In this document: one piece after another, positions 29,159-37,939 of the stretch | Layout of the letters: each line of letters begins with the position of its first letter | Position numbering within the stretch: the stretch's first letter is position 1 | Source: an uncultured Phocaeicola sp. | GTDB lineage: Bacteria > Bacteroidota > Bacteroidia > Bacteroidales > Bacteroidaceae | Length of the DNA stretch: 64,000 nt | Assembly (NCBI GenBank): GCA_958434805.1 | Contig: CAUBDX010000008.1 | Location: forward strand, 1 to 64,000 | Direction: 5' to 3' | Notes under the pieces: model-generated | Told to the model about the DNA's origin: nothing | What the model saw: the letters and a program-made list of their open reading frames with translations, nothing else | The model's database searches: none | Program-made: the position numbers and the translations under genes

Positions 29159-31393
29159 ATGAAAAAATTAACGCAAACCCTCACCGCTGTCATTCTCTTT
29201 TTATCGGGAGGAAGTAGCTTGCAAGCGCAGCAAATACCTACATTAGAAAATGTAGCCTATGGAGGACTGATTCATACCAAAGGAAGCACCTATGTGAACT
29301 GGTTGGAAGACGGAGACCATTATTCACGCACCGAAAAAAATCCGGCCGGCGGATACGACATCGTTGCCTATCCGGCAAAAGGCGGCAAACAGGAAACATT
29401 GATACCCGCATCCATGCTCGTAAAACCGGGAACCCAAGACACTCTTCAAGTGCGCAGCTTCAGTTTCAACACCGACCATTCGCTGGTACTTATTTATACA
29501 AACACACGCCGAGTATGGCGCTATGACACCCGAGGTGATTACTGGGTGCTCAACATGAACAACGGAAAACTACAACAGTTGGGAAAGACCTTGCCGGAAA
29601 GCAGTCTGATGTTTGCCAAGTTCTCACCGGATAGCCGGAAAGCCGCTTATGTCAGCCGGAACAACATCTATGTAGAAGACCTGAGCAACGGACACATCAC
29701 AGCTGTAACGACCGACGGAACAGATGAAATCATCAACGGTACCTTCGACTGGGTTTATGAAGAAGAGTTCAACTGCCGCGACGGATTCCGCTGGAGCCCG
29801 GACAGCAAACACATTGCTTACTGGCAAAGCGACAGCAAGGGTACCGGATGGTTTGATATTATCAATAATGTAGATTCGCTTTATCCTAAAATCAGCCGCT
29901 TTCCTTATCCGAAAGCAGGAACGACCAACTCGGCTGTAAAAGTGGGCTATGTATCGGCCAATGGAGGAACTACTACTTGGATTCAGATACCGGGCGACCC
30001 GCGCAACAACTACATCATGCGTATGGATTTCATACCGGAAAGCAATGAATTATTCATCCAGCAGATGAACCGTCAGCAAAACACAAACAAAGTATGGATT
30101 GCAACCATCGGAAATCCACAGCCGGAAAATATATTCACCGATACCGATGCGGCATGGCTGGAAACAAACGACAACGTAACTTGGCTGAAAAACAATACAT
30201 GGTTTACCTGGGAAAGTGAACGCGACGGATGGCGCCACTTATACAGAGTCAGCCGTGACGGTAAAAAAATAGAACCCATCACTAAAGGGAACTTTGACTA
30301 TATTGAACAGGCTGGCATAGATATTAAAAAAGGAACCGTATACTTCATTGCCTCGCCCGATAACTTTACGCAGCGTTACCTCTACTCTGCCAGCTTATTC
30401 GGAAACGGGGAAGTGAAACGCTTAAGTCCTGCCCATGAATCAGGACAGCACCGCTATAATATATCGCCTAACGGACGCTGGGCTGTGCATTCGTTCAGCA
30501 ATGCCGCTACTCCTCCGGTAATCGACATGATCAGTCTGCCAAATCATAAGAGTGTACGCATGATTGAAAACAATGCTTTGGCTAAAGCAGAATATCAGGC
30601 ATTAGGATTAAAGCCGAAAGAGTTTGTCAAAGTCCGTTCCGGAGAATTAGACCTGGATGCATGGATGATAAAGCCGGCAGACTTTGATGCTTCAAAAAAA
30701 TATCCGGTCATCATTGACGTATATGGAGAACCTGCCAATGCTACCGTACAAGACGTATGGGGCGGAGGAGATTTATGGCACCAATACCTGGCTAATCAGG
30801 GATATATTGTGGTAAGCATCGAAAACAGAGGAGCACGCGCTCCGCGCGGCAGAGAGTGGAGAAAGTGTATTTACGGAGAGGTAGGAACATTTGCCAGCGA
30901 AGACCAGGCCCGCGGTATTCTTGACTTGGCACGCCAGTATAGCCACATTGATGCAAGCCGAATCGGGATTACTGGATGGAGCGGCGGCGGAAGCCAGACG
31001 TTGAACTGTATGTTCCGATATCCGGAAGTATTCCACACCGGTATAGCCATCGCTTTCGTGGCCGACCAGCGCCTCTATGACACCGTTTATCAGGAGCGTT
31101 ACATGAATACGCCGCAAAACAACCCGGACGGATACCGGAAAGGCTCTCCCATCAGCTATGCTTCCGGATTAAAAGGGAACCTGCTGCTGATTCATGGAAC
31201 AGGCGATGACAATGTGCATTACCAGAACTGTGAACGTCTGGTCAATGAATTGATTCGTCACGGAAAAATCTTCTCACAGCTTTCTTACCCGATGCGTACA
31301 CACAGCATCCATGAAGGCGAAGGAACGACTTTCCATCTGCGCAAGTCAATGACCGACTACTTCCTTAAGAATCTGCCGGCTGGAGGAAGATAA
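29159..31393 (+). CDS. exported S9 family dipeptidyl peptidase (DPP-IV type)
   Basis: The 744-residue enzyme has a signal peptide (to about residue 23), an eight-bladed DPP-IV-type propeller (about 40-480, with the double-Glu motif in FDWVYEEEFNCRDGF that anchors the substrate N-terminus) and an alpha/beta hydrolase domain. The triad is S608 in GWSGGG, D684 in GTGDDNVH and H715 in RTHSIH. Usual enzymes read GWSYGG; the Tyr is replaced by Gly here. It releases N-terminal dipeptides, classically with Pro or Ala at position two. It ends the operon after the C69 and C1B genes, and a strong terminator follows. Confidence 0.93.
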   Translation: MKKLTQTLTAVILFLSGGSSLQAQQIPTLENVAYGGLIHTKGSTYVNWLEDGDHYSRTEKNPAGGYDIVAYPAKGGKQETLIPASMLVKPGTQDTLQVRSFSFNTDHSLVLIYTNTRRVWRYDTRGDYWVLNMNNGKLQQLGKTLPESSLMFAKFSPDSRKAAYVSRNNIYVEDLSNGHITAVTTDGTDEIINGTFDWVYEEEFNCRDGFRWSPDSKHIAYWQSDSKGTGWFDIINNVDSLYPKISRFPYPKAGTTNSAVKVGYVSANGGTTTWIQIPGDPRNNYIMRMDFIPESNELFIQQMNRQQNTNKVWIATIGNPQPENIFTDTDAAWLETNDNVTWLKNNTWFTWESERDGWRHLYRVSRDGKKIEPITKGNFDYIEQAGIDIKKGTVYFIASPDNFTQRYLYSASLFGNGEVKRLSPAHESGQHRYNISPNGRWAVHSFSNAATPPVIDMISLPNHKSVRMIENNALAKAEYQALGLKPKEFVKVRSGELDLDAWMIKPADFDASKKYPVIIDVYGEPANATVQDVWGGGDLWHQYLANQGYIVVSIENRGARAPRGREWRKCIYGEVGTFASEDQARGILDLARQYSHIDASRIGITGWSGGGSQTLNCMFRYPEVFHTGIAIAFVADQRLYDTVYQERYMNTPQNNPDGYRKGSPISYASGLKGNLLLIHGTGDDNVHYQNCERLVNELIRHGKIFSQLSYPMRTHSIHEGEGTTFHLRKSMTDYFLKNLPAGGR

Positions 31394-31421
31394 ACTGTAT
31401 CTTGTAGAAGAAACAATATAC

Positions 31422-31475
31422 AAAGACGCCATTCTGCTACGGGGCTATTCCGTAACAGAATGGCGTCTTTTTTTC
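31422..31475 (+). terminator. strong terminator of the peptidase operon
   Basis: AAAGACGCCATTCTG (31422-31436) pairs perfectly with CAGAATGGCGTCTTT (31456-31470); TACGG/CCGTA extends the stem inward. A run of T follows. Confidence 0.92.
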
Positions 31476-31514
31476 TTAAATAATTTCTTTAAAAAAAACG
31501 CCTTGAAGTTTCAG

Positions 31515-31577
31515 AAAAATGCCTTGACATTTAAGGTGAAACGTCTCAACGTTTTAAAAAAATATCAAGGCATTTTT
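31515..31577 (-). terminator. terminator of the ACT-domain gene (minus strand)
   Basis: AAAAATGCCTTGA (31515-31527) pairs with TCAAGGCATTTTT (31565-31577); the A-run of the first arm becomes the U-tract on the minus strand. It lies 43 bp past the ACT gene stop. Confidence 0.75.
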
Positions 31578-31620
31578 ATCCGTCTCAGCGAATACTACAG
31601 AACCCGGATAATCAGCATAT

Positions 31621-32037
31621 TTACAGTTTATCCTTAGTCAGCACATCACACTGATGACGCTCAAGTACTTCCAGACAGCGTGTCATATCATTCGGCTTAA
31701 TCACTACGTGCGCACGGTCGTTTTGCGCAAAAGCATACATATAATCAATGAAAATCTGCTCGGCAGCCAAATATTCAAGTACCACAGCCAATGAGCCGGG
31801 AACATTCTCACAGTCCAAGCAAACTACATCGGTTGACATCACGGCAAAATCTTGCTCTCTTAATACCTCCACCGCCTTGTCTACATCTGATACTATTAAG
31901 CGTAAGATTCCAAAATCTGCCGTTTCTGCCATACTGAAGGCATGCATATTAATTCCGTTTTTTCCTAACGTACGAACTACATCATTGATTCTTCCGGTCT
32001 TGTTTTCCAAGAATACCGATAATTGTTTTATTGTCAT
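31621..32037 (-). CDS. tandem ACT-domain protein
   Basis: The 138-residue protein consists of two ACT domains and nothing else: about 1-65 (KQLSVFLENKTGRINDV, then LRLIVSD) and about 70-138 (VVCLDCENVPGSLAVVLEYL). ACT domains bind amino acids and regulate enzymes. This form commonly lies next to PaaK-type ligases and IorAB genes, as here, which suggests it senses an aromatic amino acid or regulates the pathway (inference). It is the last gene of the minus-strand module, after a repeat-containing gap. Confidence 0.88.
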   Translation of the reverse strand: MTIKQLSVFLENKTGRINDVVRTLGKNGINMHAFSMAETADFGILRLIVSDVDKAVEVLREQDFAVMSTDVVCLDCENVPGSLAVVLEYLAAEQIFIDYMYAFAQNDRAHVVIKPNDMTRCLEVLERHQCDVLTKDKL

Positions 32038-32040
32038 AAG

Positions 32041-32086
32041 GTTGAGTTTTTAAGTTGGTAAGTTGTTGAGTTGGCAAGTTGTTGAT
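32041..32086. repeat. imperfect AAGTT-type short tandem repeats
   Basis: Alternating units of about 8 bases (TTTTTAAG, TTGGTAAG, TTGTTGAG, TTGGCAAG) lie just upstream of the ACT gene start. They are the same kind as the array at 33479-33563, on the other side of the ligase gene. Confidence 0.75.
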
Positions 32087-32172
32087 TCCTTGTTTTTTTG
32101 AGTTTGTAGTTCCTGCACAAAATAAGATGGCAGACACAGCAAACTCACAAATATAAAGACTCTATAACTTAA

Positions 32173-33474
32173 TCATACCAATACACGTTTGTCGATTACC
32201 CGTTTCGATTTTCCCTCACTGCGGGCAATGCTGTTCGGTTCAACCAACTTCACATCTGCACTGATAGAAAGTACACTTTTCAGCTTATCGGCAAGCATCT
32301 TTTTCAAGCCGAGCATCGCTCCGATGTCATCCGTAAAATAGTCACGGCGTACTTCCACCTGTACTTCCAGTGTATCTAAGTTGTTTTTCCGGTCAACCAC
32401 CAGCAAATACTGGGGTTCAAACTCTTTCATCTGTAAAATCACACTTTCCACTTGCGACGGGAATACATTGATGCCACGGATAATCATCATATCATCACTG
32501 CGTCCCATAATCGGAGTCATCCGTACACTGGTGCGTCCGCAAGGACAAACATCATTCATCAGCGAAGTCAAATCCTTCGTGCGATAACGCAACAAGGGCA
32601 TTCCTTCCTTGGTCAAAGTGGTAAAGACCAGTTCGCCCTGCTCACCGTAAGGAAGAGGCTCCAAGGTATCCGGATTAATAATTTCCGGATAGAAATGATC
32701 TTCATTGATATGCGAACCATGTTGCACCTCACATTCGTATGACACACCCGGTCCCATGATTTCACTTAACCCATAAATATTATACCCTTTTACTCCGAGA
32801 CGTTCTTCTATTTCACGGCGCATGTTTTCAGTCCACGGCTCAGCTCCAAAGGCACCGATACGCAAACCTAATTCAGATTTCTTGATTCCCATCCGCTCAA
32901 TTACTTCTGCCAGATGAAGGGCGTATGAAGGAGTACAGGCAATTCCTGTAATACGAAGATCACGAATCAGACGTACGTGTTTTTCTGTATTTCCGGTAGA
33001 AGCCGGAATAACGGTAGCTCCCAGATTTTCTACTCCATAATGCGCTCCTAACCCACCGGTAAAAAGTCCATAGCCATAGCTGACAGAGAAAGTGTCATCG
33101 CGCGTTACTCCATAAGCCGACAAAGAGCGGGCCATTACTTCCGACCATACAGCAAGATCTCTCCGGGTATACCCCACAATGGTAGGATTTCCGGTGGTTC
33201 CGGAAGAGGCATGCACACGTACAATTTCTGAAGGAGGGGCTGCCTGAAGTCCGTAGGGATAATTATCGCGCAGGTCTTGCTTGGTAGTGAAGGGTAATTT
33301 TACAATATCGTCTATGCTGCGGATGTCATCGGGCGACAAGTCCATTTCCTGCATTTTCTGACGATAAAACGGGACATTATGATATACGTAAACAACTAAT
33401 TTCTGTAAACGCTTTCCTTGAAGTTCTCGCATCTGTTCGCGAGACATGCATTCTTTACTTGTGTTCCAAATCAT
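32173..33474 (-). CDS. PaaK-type aryl-acetate--CoA ligase
   Basis: This 433-residue protein matches phenylacetate-CoA ligases: AMP-binding core ASSGTTGNPTIVGYT, the GAFGAEPWTENMR segment, YGLSEIMGPGVSYEC, DLTSLM and the C-terminal AMP-binding C domain with GRSDDMMIIRGINVFPSQVE and the closing SEGKSKRV Lys. It activates an aryl acetate to the CoA thioester with ATP, and it can run in reverse to make aryl acetates from aryl-acetyl-CoA. Next to indolepyruvate oxidoreductase and an aminotransferase its substrates are probably indoleacetate, phenylacetate or 4-hydroxyphenylacetate. Short repeats lie on both sides of the gene. Confidence 0.9.
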   Translation of the reverse strand: MIWNTSKECMSREQMRELQGKRLQKLVVYVYHNVPFYRQKMQEMDLSPDDIRSIDDIVKLPFTTKQDLRDNYPYGLQAAPPSEIVRVHASSGTTGNPTIVGYTRRDLAVWSEVMARSLSAYGVTRDDTFSVSYGYGLFTGGLGAHYGVENLGATVIPASTGNTEKHVRLIRDLRITGIACTPSYALHLAEVIERMGIKKSELGLRIGAFGAEPWTENMRREIEERLGVKGYNIYGLSEIMGPGVSYECEVQHGSHINEDHFYPEIINPDTLEPLPYGEQGELVFTTLTKEGMPLLRYRTKDLTSLMNDVCPCGRTSVRMTPIMGRSDDMMIIRGINVFPSQVESVILQMKEFEPQYLLVVDRKNNLDTLEVQVEVRRDYFTDDIGAMLGLKKMLADKLKSVLSISADVKLVEPNSIARSEGKSKRVIDKRVLV

Positions 33475-33478
33475 AGTA

Positions 33479-33563
33479 GTTTTTAAGTTATTGAGTTTTT
33501 AAGTTTTTAAGTTTTTAAGTTTTTAAGTTATTGAGTTATTGAGTTTTTAAGTTATTGAGTTCT
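33479..33563. repeat. 8-base tandem repeat array upstream of the ligase gene
   Basis: About ten units of the type TTTTTAAG or TTATTGAG run in tandem in the 144-bp gap between the aminotransferase and the ligase gene, directly in front of the ligase start. Such arrays are prone to slipped-strand length change. Confidence 0.85.
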
Positions 33564-33618
33564 TACATATTCCGATTATGCGTTCTTGCCCGCTCTATCA
33601 TGAGTCTTGAGGTTGTAT

Positions 33619-34935
33619 TCATTTCACGGGATGATCTTCCCGGAAAGCACGCATCCGTTCCTCTAACACCGGATATAATTCCTCTCTCATACGTGAAGTA
33701 CAAGCACGAACCCCCTGCTGGTCACTTCCTGTGGTAGAAAGTGAGATACTGCTCACTCCGTAATACATCAACTCACAAAGCAATTCGCCTCCGGTCATTC
33801 CGGGATAACCCAACGTAAAGAAAAAGCCATCGCCTACTTGCTGCGTTACATCGCGGTCGTACACTATCGTGAAGCCATTTGATGTGAAAATTTCTTTCAT
33901 TCTACGGGCACGACGTTCATACTCGCGTACATCCTCTACAAAGTTTATCTCACCAGTAACCGAGCGGTTGAGCATCTCTGCCATTCCATATTGCGTGGTA
34001 GCCGTACATCCCGACGTAATCATATACATGATAGAAGCAATGAACGTAGGTCCGAAAACTCCTGAATCTTCATAGCGTTTCGCTAAAGCCGGATACTGAC
34101 TGTCGAACAGTTTATCGGATACACATGCCAAAGCGATACGCTGACCAGCATAGCTGAATATTTTAGAAGCAGAAAGCATCAGTATGTAATTATCGGTATA
34201 ACGGGCTACGGTAGGCACAAAAGGAGGCTGATACGGACGGCCGAACGGATGGCGGAAATCCATGCAAAAATACGCCTGGTCTTCGAGGGCAACTACATCG
34301 TAAGCCGTAGCCAGTTCACCTATAATTTTTAATTCTTCTTCCTCCAGACAAATCCATGCCGGATTATTCGGATTAGAATAAACAATAGCAGCTATATCTC
34401 CTTTACTTAAAAAACTTTCCAGTTTTGCCCGCAATGCAGTTCCGCGATAATCATGGATATCAAACAGCTCCCAACCGATGCCTAAGATACGCAACTGTGA
34501 CTTTTGGATAGGAAATCCCGGATCAATAAAAAGCACTTTGTCTTTGCCGGGAATACGCTGTGTACAGGCAATGAATGAACCGAAAGAGGCGGCTACCGAA
34601 CCGGTGGTGGGCAAACAAGCCCGCGGAGAGATATCAATATCAATGAAAGCTTTCACAAACCGGGAAGCAGCCTCTTTCAATTCAGATACACCTGCGGCTG
34701 CCGGATATTGAGCTCCCAGACCTTTATCGAGAGCTGCCTTTTCAGCCTCGATTCCTACCCGGTTTGCCGGCAGTCCGGGAGAACCCTGGTCCATACGGAT
34801 GAAAGGAATGCCTGTCAACTCCTCCAGCCGGGAGGCCACAAGCAACACATCGCCGATGGTAGCATTCTGCAAATCGGCGACCTTCATTTCTTTTGCCACC
34901 GAAGAAACGAGTTCCTCACTAAACACTCTGCTCAT
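33619..34935 (-). CDS. class I/II PLP-dependent aminotransferase, likely aromatic
   Basis: The 438-residue enzyme has a fold-type I layout: QGSPGLPANR near the substrate end, TTGSVAASFGSF, YSNPNNPAW, an ALEDQAYF segment with the PLP-ring Asp and Tyr, and the PLP Lys K258 in SASKIFSYAGQR. Its start overlaps the stop of iorB by ATGA. Its place beside indolepyruvate oxidoreductase points to aromatic amino acids as substrates. The omega-amidase first in the operon suggests that glutamine could be the amino donor, since its keto product alpha-ketoglutaramate is what that enzyme removes; this is inference. Confidence 0.85.
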   Translation of the reverse strand: MSRVFSEELVSSVAKEMKVADLQNATIGDVLLVASRLEELTGIPFIRMDQGSPGLPANRVGIEAEKAALDKGLGAQYPAAAGVSELKEAASRFVKAFIDIDISPRACLPTTGSVAASFGSFIACTQRIPGKDKVLFIDPGFPIQKSQLRILGIGWELFDIHDYRGTALRAKLESFLSKGDIAAIVYSNPNNPAWICLEEEELKIIGELATAYDVVALEDQAYFCMDFRHPFGRPYQPPFVPTVARYTDNYILMLSASKIFSYAGQRIALACVSDKLFDSQYPALAKRYEDSGVFGPTFIASIMYMITSGCTATTQYGMAEMLNRSVTGEINFVEDVREYERRARRMKEIFTSNGFTIVYDRDVTQQVGDGFFFTLGYPGMTGGELLCELMYYGVSSISLSTTGSDQQGVRACTSRMREELYPVLEERMRAFREDHPVK

Positions 34936-35528
34936 AAGCCGGAAAGATTAAGCTGTTTCACATAATCATATCCCAAATCGAAAGCCCGGTTATTCATTTC
35001 AACTACCGCTTCCCCCTTTGATGCAAAAATCCGTCCTACACTTTCACGCAAGGTCGAAGCATCTAAAATCTTCAGGAAAGCGGCTGCCGCTCCTAACAAG
35101 ATGACATTTCCCGATTTAGGCATCTGATTCTCTTTTGCGAGTTTCTCGATATCCAAGGCTATCACATGAGGCTGCGAATTTAATTCAGCCATCAGTGCCT
35201 CTTCATCCGGATAATTCGGAATATTCTTGAATGCAGCCGTAGAGGTTATAATCCATCCCCCTGCCGACAAGTAGGGTAAATAACGCAAAGCTTCCATAGG
35301 CTCCAATGAAAGAATCATATCGGCTGCCCCTAACGGAATAAGGTCTGATGAAATCGGTGCATCCGACAGACGGAGATTAGACTGTACATCTCCCCCGCGC
35401 TGGCTCATTCCATGTACTTCTGCCTGTTTTAACGTAAGCCCCATACGAGTTGCAGCTTCTCCTATAATCGTGGCAACGGAAAGAATACCTTGTCCGCCTA
35501 CACCTGAAAGTATGATATCTGTTTTCAT
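34932..35528 (-). CDS. iorB: indolepyruvate oxidoreductase subunit IorB
   Basis: The 198-residue protein is the gamma-type subunit of a 2-oxoacid oxidoreductase: GVGGQGILSVATIIGEAA at the N-terminus, HGMSQRGGDVQSNLR, and a central SLEPMEALRYL. With IorA it converts aryl-pyruvates, CoA and oxidised ferredoxin to aryl-acetyl-CoA, CO2 and reduced ferredoxin; the reaction can run backwards as a reductive carboxylation. It overlaps both neighbours by ATGA (iorA upstream, aminotransferase downstream), so the three are tightly coupled. Confidence 0.92.
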   Translation of the reverse strand: MKTDIILSGVGGQGILSVATIIGEAATRMGLTLKQAEVHGMSQRGGDVQSNLRLSDAPISSDLIPLGAADMILSLEPMEALRYLPYLSAGGWIITSTAAFKNIPNYPDEEALMAELNSQPHVIALDIEKLAKENQMPKSGNVILLGAAAAFLKILDASTLRESVGRIFASKGEAVVEMNNRAFDLGYDYVKQLNLSGL

Positions 35529-37150
35529 TTCTGTTCTGCTCTTTTTTGTTTCAATTTACGGTTTAATGTCTGCATACACTCACGGCGAGGAATAATCACT
35601 GATACTCCCTTATATTCTATTTCTTCACGGATAATACGCGTGATTTCCTCCATGTTTTTAGGCAATGGAACCACTACCCGCACGTGTTCAGGCTCTACTC
35701 CGAGACCAAGGCAAATCGCTTCAAATTTATTTGTTCCTGCAGAATCTTGTCCTCCGGTCATAGCTGTTGTCAGATTATCGGAGATAACCACTGTAATATT
35801 GGCATGGTCATTGACAGCATCCAGCAAACCAGTCATACCGGAATGAGTGAATGTAGAATCACCTATTACTGCAATGGCAGGAAAAAGTCCGGCATCTGCC
35901 GCTCCCTTTGCCATTGTAATCGAGGCTCCCATATCTACACAGCTGTCTAAAGCCCGGAACGGAGGAAGAGCTCCCAAGGTATAGCAACCAATATCTCCGA
36001 ATATTTTAGCATCTGGATATTCGGCTACCACTTTATTCAGCGCATCATACACATCGCGGTGACCACATCCGTTACACAAGGCAGGCGGACGGGGGACCAG
36101 ATTTTGTGCCGGAGCATAAACCTGCTCTATCTTCATACCCAAGGCTGTTTTTACATTATCCGGATTTAACTCACCAGTCCGGGGCAAATCGCCGGTCAAC
36201 CGTCCTTTCACCACATAGCGTGAAGGAAGTACACCTCTCAATTGTTCTTCCACAAAAGGCTGGCCATCTTCAACCACAAGAATCTCCTTACATGCATCTG
36301 CCAGCTGTGTTACAGCTTCCGCAGGAAGAGGATATTGCGAAACTTTCAACAAAGGGTACGGACAGCCTGTAGGATAGTTTTCCATCACATAATTATATCC
36401 GATTCCACAAGCTATAATCCCTTTCTCTGCCACTTCCTTTACAGGCAAACCTGTTTTTTTGTTATAAACAGACGTTTCCGACAGTTCTGCCAGCTGAGGC
36501 TGAAGACGGATAACCTCCTGATAACGGCGACGTGCATTTGCAGGAAGCAAGACCCAATCGGACGGCATGGAGGCTCTTTGCGTACAAGCCACCCCGGCAG
36601 CACAGCTTTTCACTTTCACTGCCGCACGCGAATGCGCCATACGGGTTACGATACGCATCAGAACCGGAAGTTTTTCACGCTCTGAAAGCTCGAATGCATA
36701 TTCCATCATATCGTATGCCTCCTGCTGTGAAGAGGGTTCAAGAATCGGAATCATCGCAAACTTGCCGTAGAAGCGAGAATCCTGCTCATTCTGCGAAGAA
36801 TGCATCGAAGGGTCATCAGCAGCCAATACCACAATACCTCCATTTACTCCGGTAATGGCTGAGTTAACAAAAGCATCGGCACATACATTCATCCCTACGT
36901 GTTTCATGCAAACCAACGCACGCTTTCCTACATATGATACTCCCAATGCAGCTTCCATTGCCGTTTTTTCATTAGTACACCAGCTGCTATGCAAACCACG
37001 TTCTTTTGCCAACGGGGATTCTTGTATATATTCAGTAATTTCAGTAGAGGGAGTACCCGGATATGCATAGACTCCGGAAATACCTGCATGAATTGCTCCC
37101 AAGGCTATCGCCTGGTCGCCTAACAGTAAAAGTTTTATTGAGTTTTCCAT
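35525..37150 (-). CDS. iorA: indolepyruvate oxidoreductase subunit IorA, no ferredoxin domain
   Basis: The 541-residue TPP-dependent subunit shows an N-terminal pyrimidine-binding half (GDQAIALGAIHAG, YPGTPSTEIT, NEKTAMEAALG) and the TPP-binding half (CNGCGHRDVYDAL, GDIGCYTLG, GDSTFTHSGMTGLLDAVN with following ISDN). In the best known archaeal enzymes a C-terminal domain with two [4Fe-4S] clusters follows; here the protein ends soon after IIPRREC with a basic tail and no cysteine cluster. Electrons must therefore leave by another carrier or cluster protein, unless this is the normal Bacteroidota form. It follows the omega-amidase gene by 15 bp. Confidence 0.92.
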   Translation of the reverse strand: MENSIKLLLLGDQAIALGAIHAGISGVYAYPGTPSTEITEYIQESPLAKERGLHSSWCTNEKTAMEAALGVSYVGKRALVCMKHVGMNVCADAFVNSAITGVNGGIVVLAADDPSMHSSQNEQDSRFYGKFAMIPILEPSSQQEAYDMMEYAFELSEREKLPVLMRIVTRMAHSRAAVKVKSCAAGVACTQRASMPSDWVLLPANARRRYQEVIRLQPQLAELSETSVYNKKTGLPVKEVAEKGIIACGIGYNYVMENYPTGCPYPLLKVSQYPLPAEAVTQLADACKEILVVEDGQPFVEEQLRGVLPSRYVVKGRLTGDLPRTGELNPDNVKTALGMKIEQVYAPAQNLVPRPPALCNGCGHRDVYDALNKVVAEYPDAKIFGDIGCYTLGALPPFRALDSCVDMGASITMAKGAADAGLFPAIAVIGDSTFTHSGMTGLLDAVNDHANITVVISDNLTTAMTGGQDSAGTNKFEAICLGLGVEPEHVRVVVPLPKNMEEITRIIREEIEYKGVSVIIPRRECMQTLNRKLKQKRAEQK

Positions 37151-37165
37151 TTTATTATAGATTTA

Positions 37166-37936
37166 TTATCGCAAACAAAAATCGTCGGCATCATTCAGTA
37201 CCGGAAATTTCTTCCGAAAATCTTCCAAGACATCCATATCAATCACAGCTTCTGCCCCACAAACTTTATAATCCTCACAAATTGCTATGGTTTTTCCGTA
37301 AGGATTGATTACTTCGCTGCCCCCGCAATAAGAACAGTTAGGGTCTTCTCCTACCCGGTTTAGGGCTACCACATAACATTGATTTTCTATTGCACGAGCC
37401 CGAAGCAAAGCCTTCCAAGCTTCAATACGAGGAACCGGCCAGCTTGCTACATAAAGGGCTACATCATAATCGCCACGATTACGTGACCATACGGGGAAAC
37501 GCAAGTCATAGCAAATTTGCGTCAAAAAACGCACACCTTTATAAGAAACAATTACCCGTTCTGTCCCGGGAGTAAACTGTTTATGCTCTCCTCCATAAGT
37601 GAACAAGTGTTTTTTATCATAAGATTGCACCAACCCATCGGGATGCACAAAATAAAAACGGTTAAAGAATTTTCCTCCGTCTTCTATTGCCACACTTCCG
37701 GCTATCGCACAGTTCCGTTCGGCTGCCACACGTTTCATCCACACCAAGGACTCACTCTCCACCGGCTCAGCAATGCCCTGCGGCTGCGTACAAAATCCGG
37801 TAGAAAACATCTCAGGTAGAACAAACAAGTCCACCCCTGCGTACTTCTTCAACATTTCTTCCGCACGCTCCAAGTTTTCCTTAGGATTCGCCCAACAGAT
37901 ATCGGTTTGTAAAATTACTATTTTCATGTCTTTCAT
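37166..37936 (-). CDS. omega-amidase (nitrilase superfamily, YafV/Nit2 type)
   Basis: The catalytic triad of the nitrilase superfamily is visible: E42 (LPEMF), K108 (YDKKHLF) and C142 (QICYDLRFP). QICYDLRFP with FRRW-like PVWSRN is typical of omega-amidases. They hydrolyse alpha-ketoglutaramate and alpha-ketosuccinamate, the keto products of glutamine and asparagine transamination. I use the ATG at 37936 (256 residues); a TTG one codon earlier and an ATG at 37927 are alternatives. It is the first gene of the iorA-iorB-aminotransferase group, and a -7 element lies just upstream. Confidence 0.9.
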   Translation of the reverse strand: MKDMKIVILQTDICWANPKENLERAEEMLKKYAGVDLFVLPEMFSTGFCTQPQGIAEPVESESLVWMKRVAAERNCAIAGSVAIEDGGKFFNRFYFVHPDGLVQSYDKKHLFTYGGEHKQFTPGTERVIVSYKGVRFLTQICYDLRFPVWSRNRGDYDVALYVASWPVPRIEAWKALLRARAIENQCYVVALNRVGEDPNCSYCGGSEVINPYGKTIAICEDYKVCGAEAVIDMDVLEDFRKKFPVLNDADDFCLR

Positions 37937-37939
37937 CAA

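Noticed and set aside
33479..33563. CRISPR-like array
   Set aside because: The units are 8 bases with no spacers and vary in sequence; it is a simple tandem repeat.
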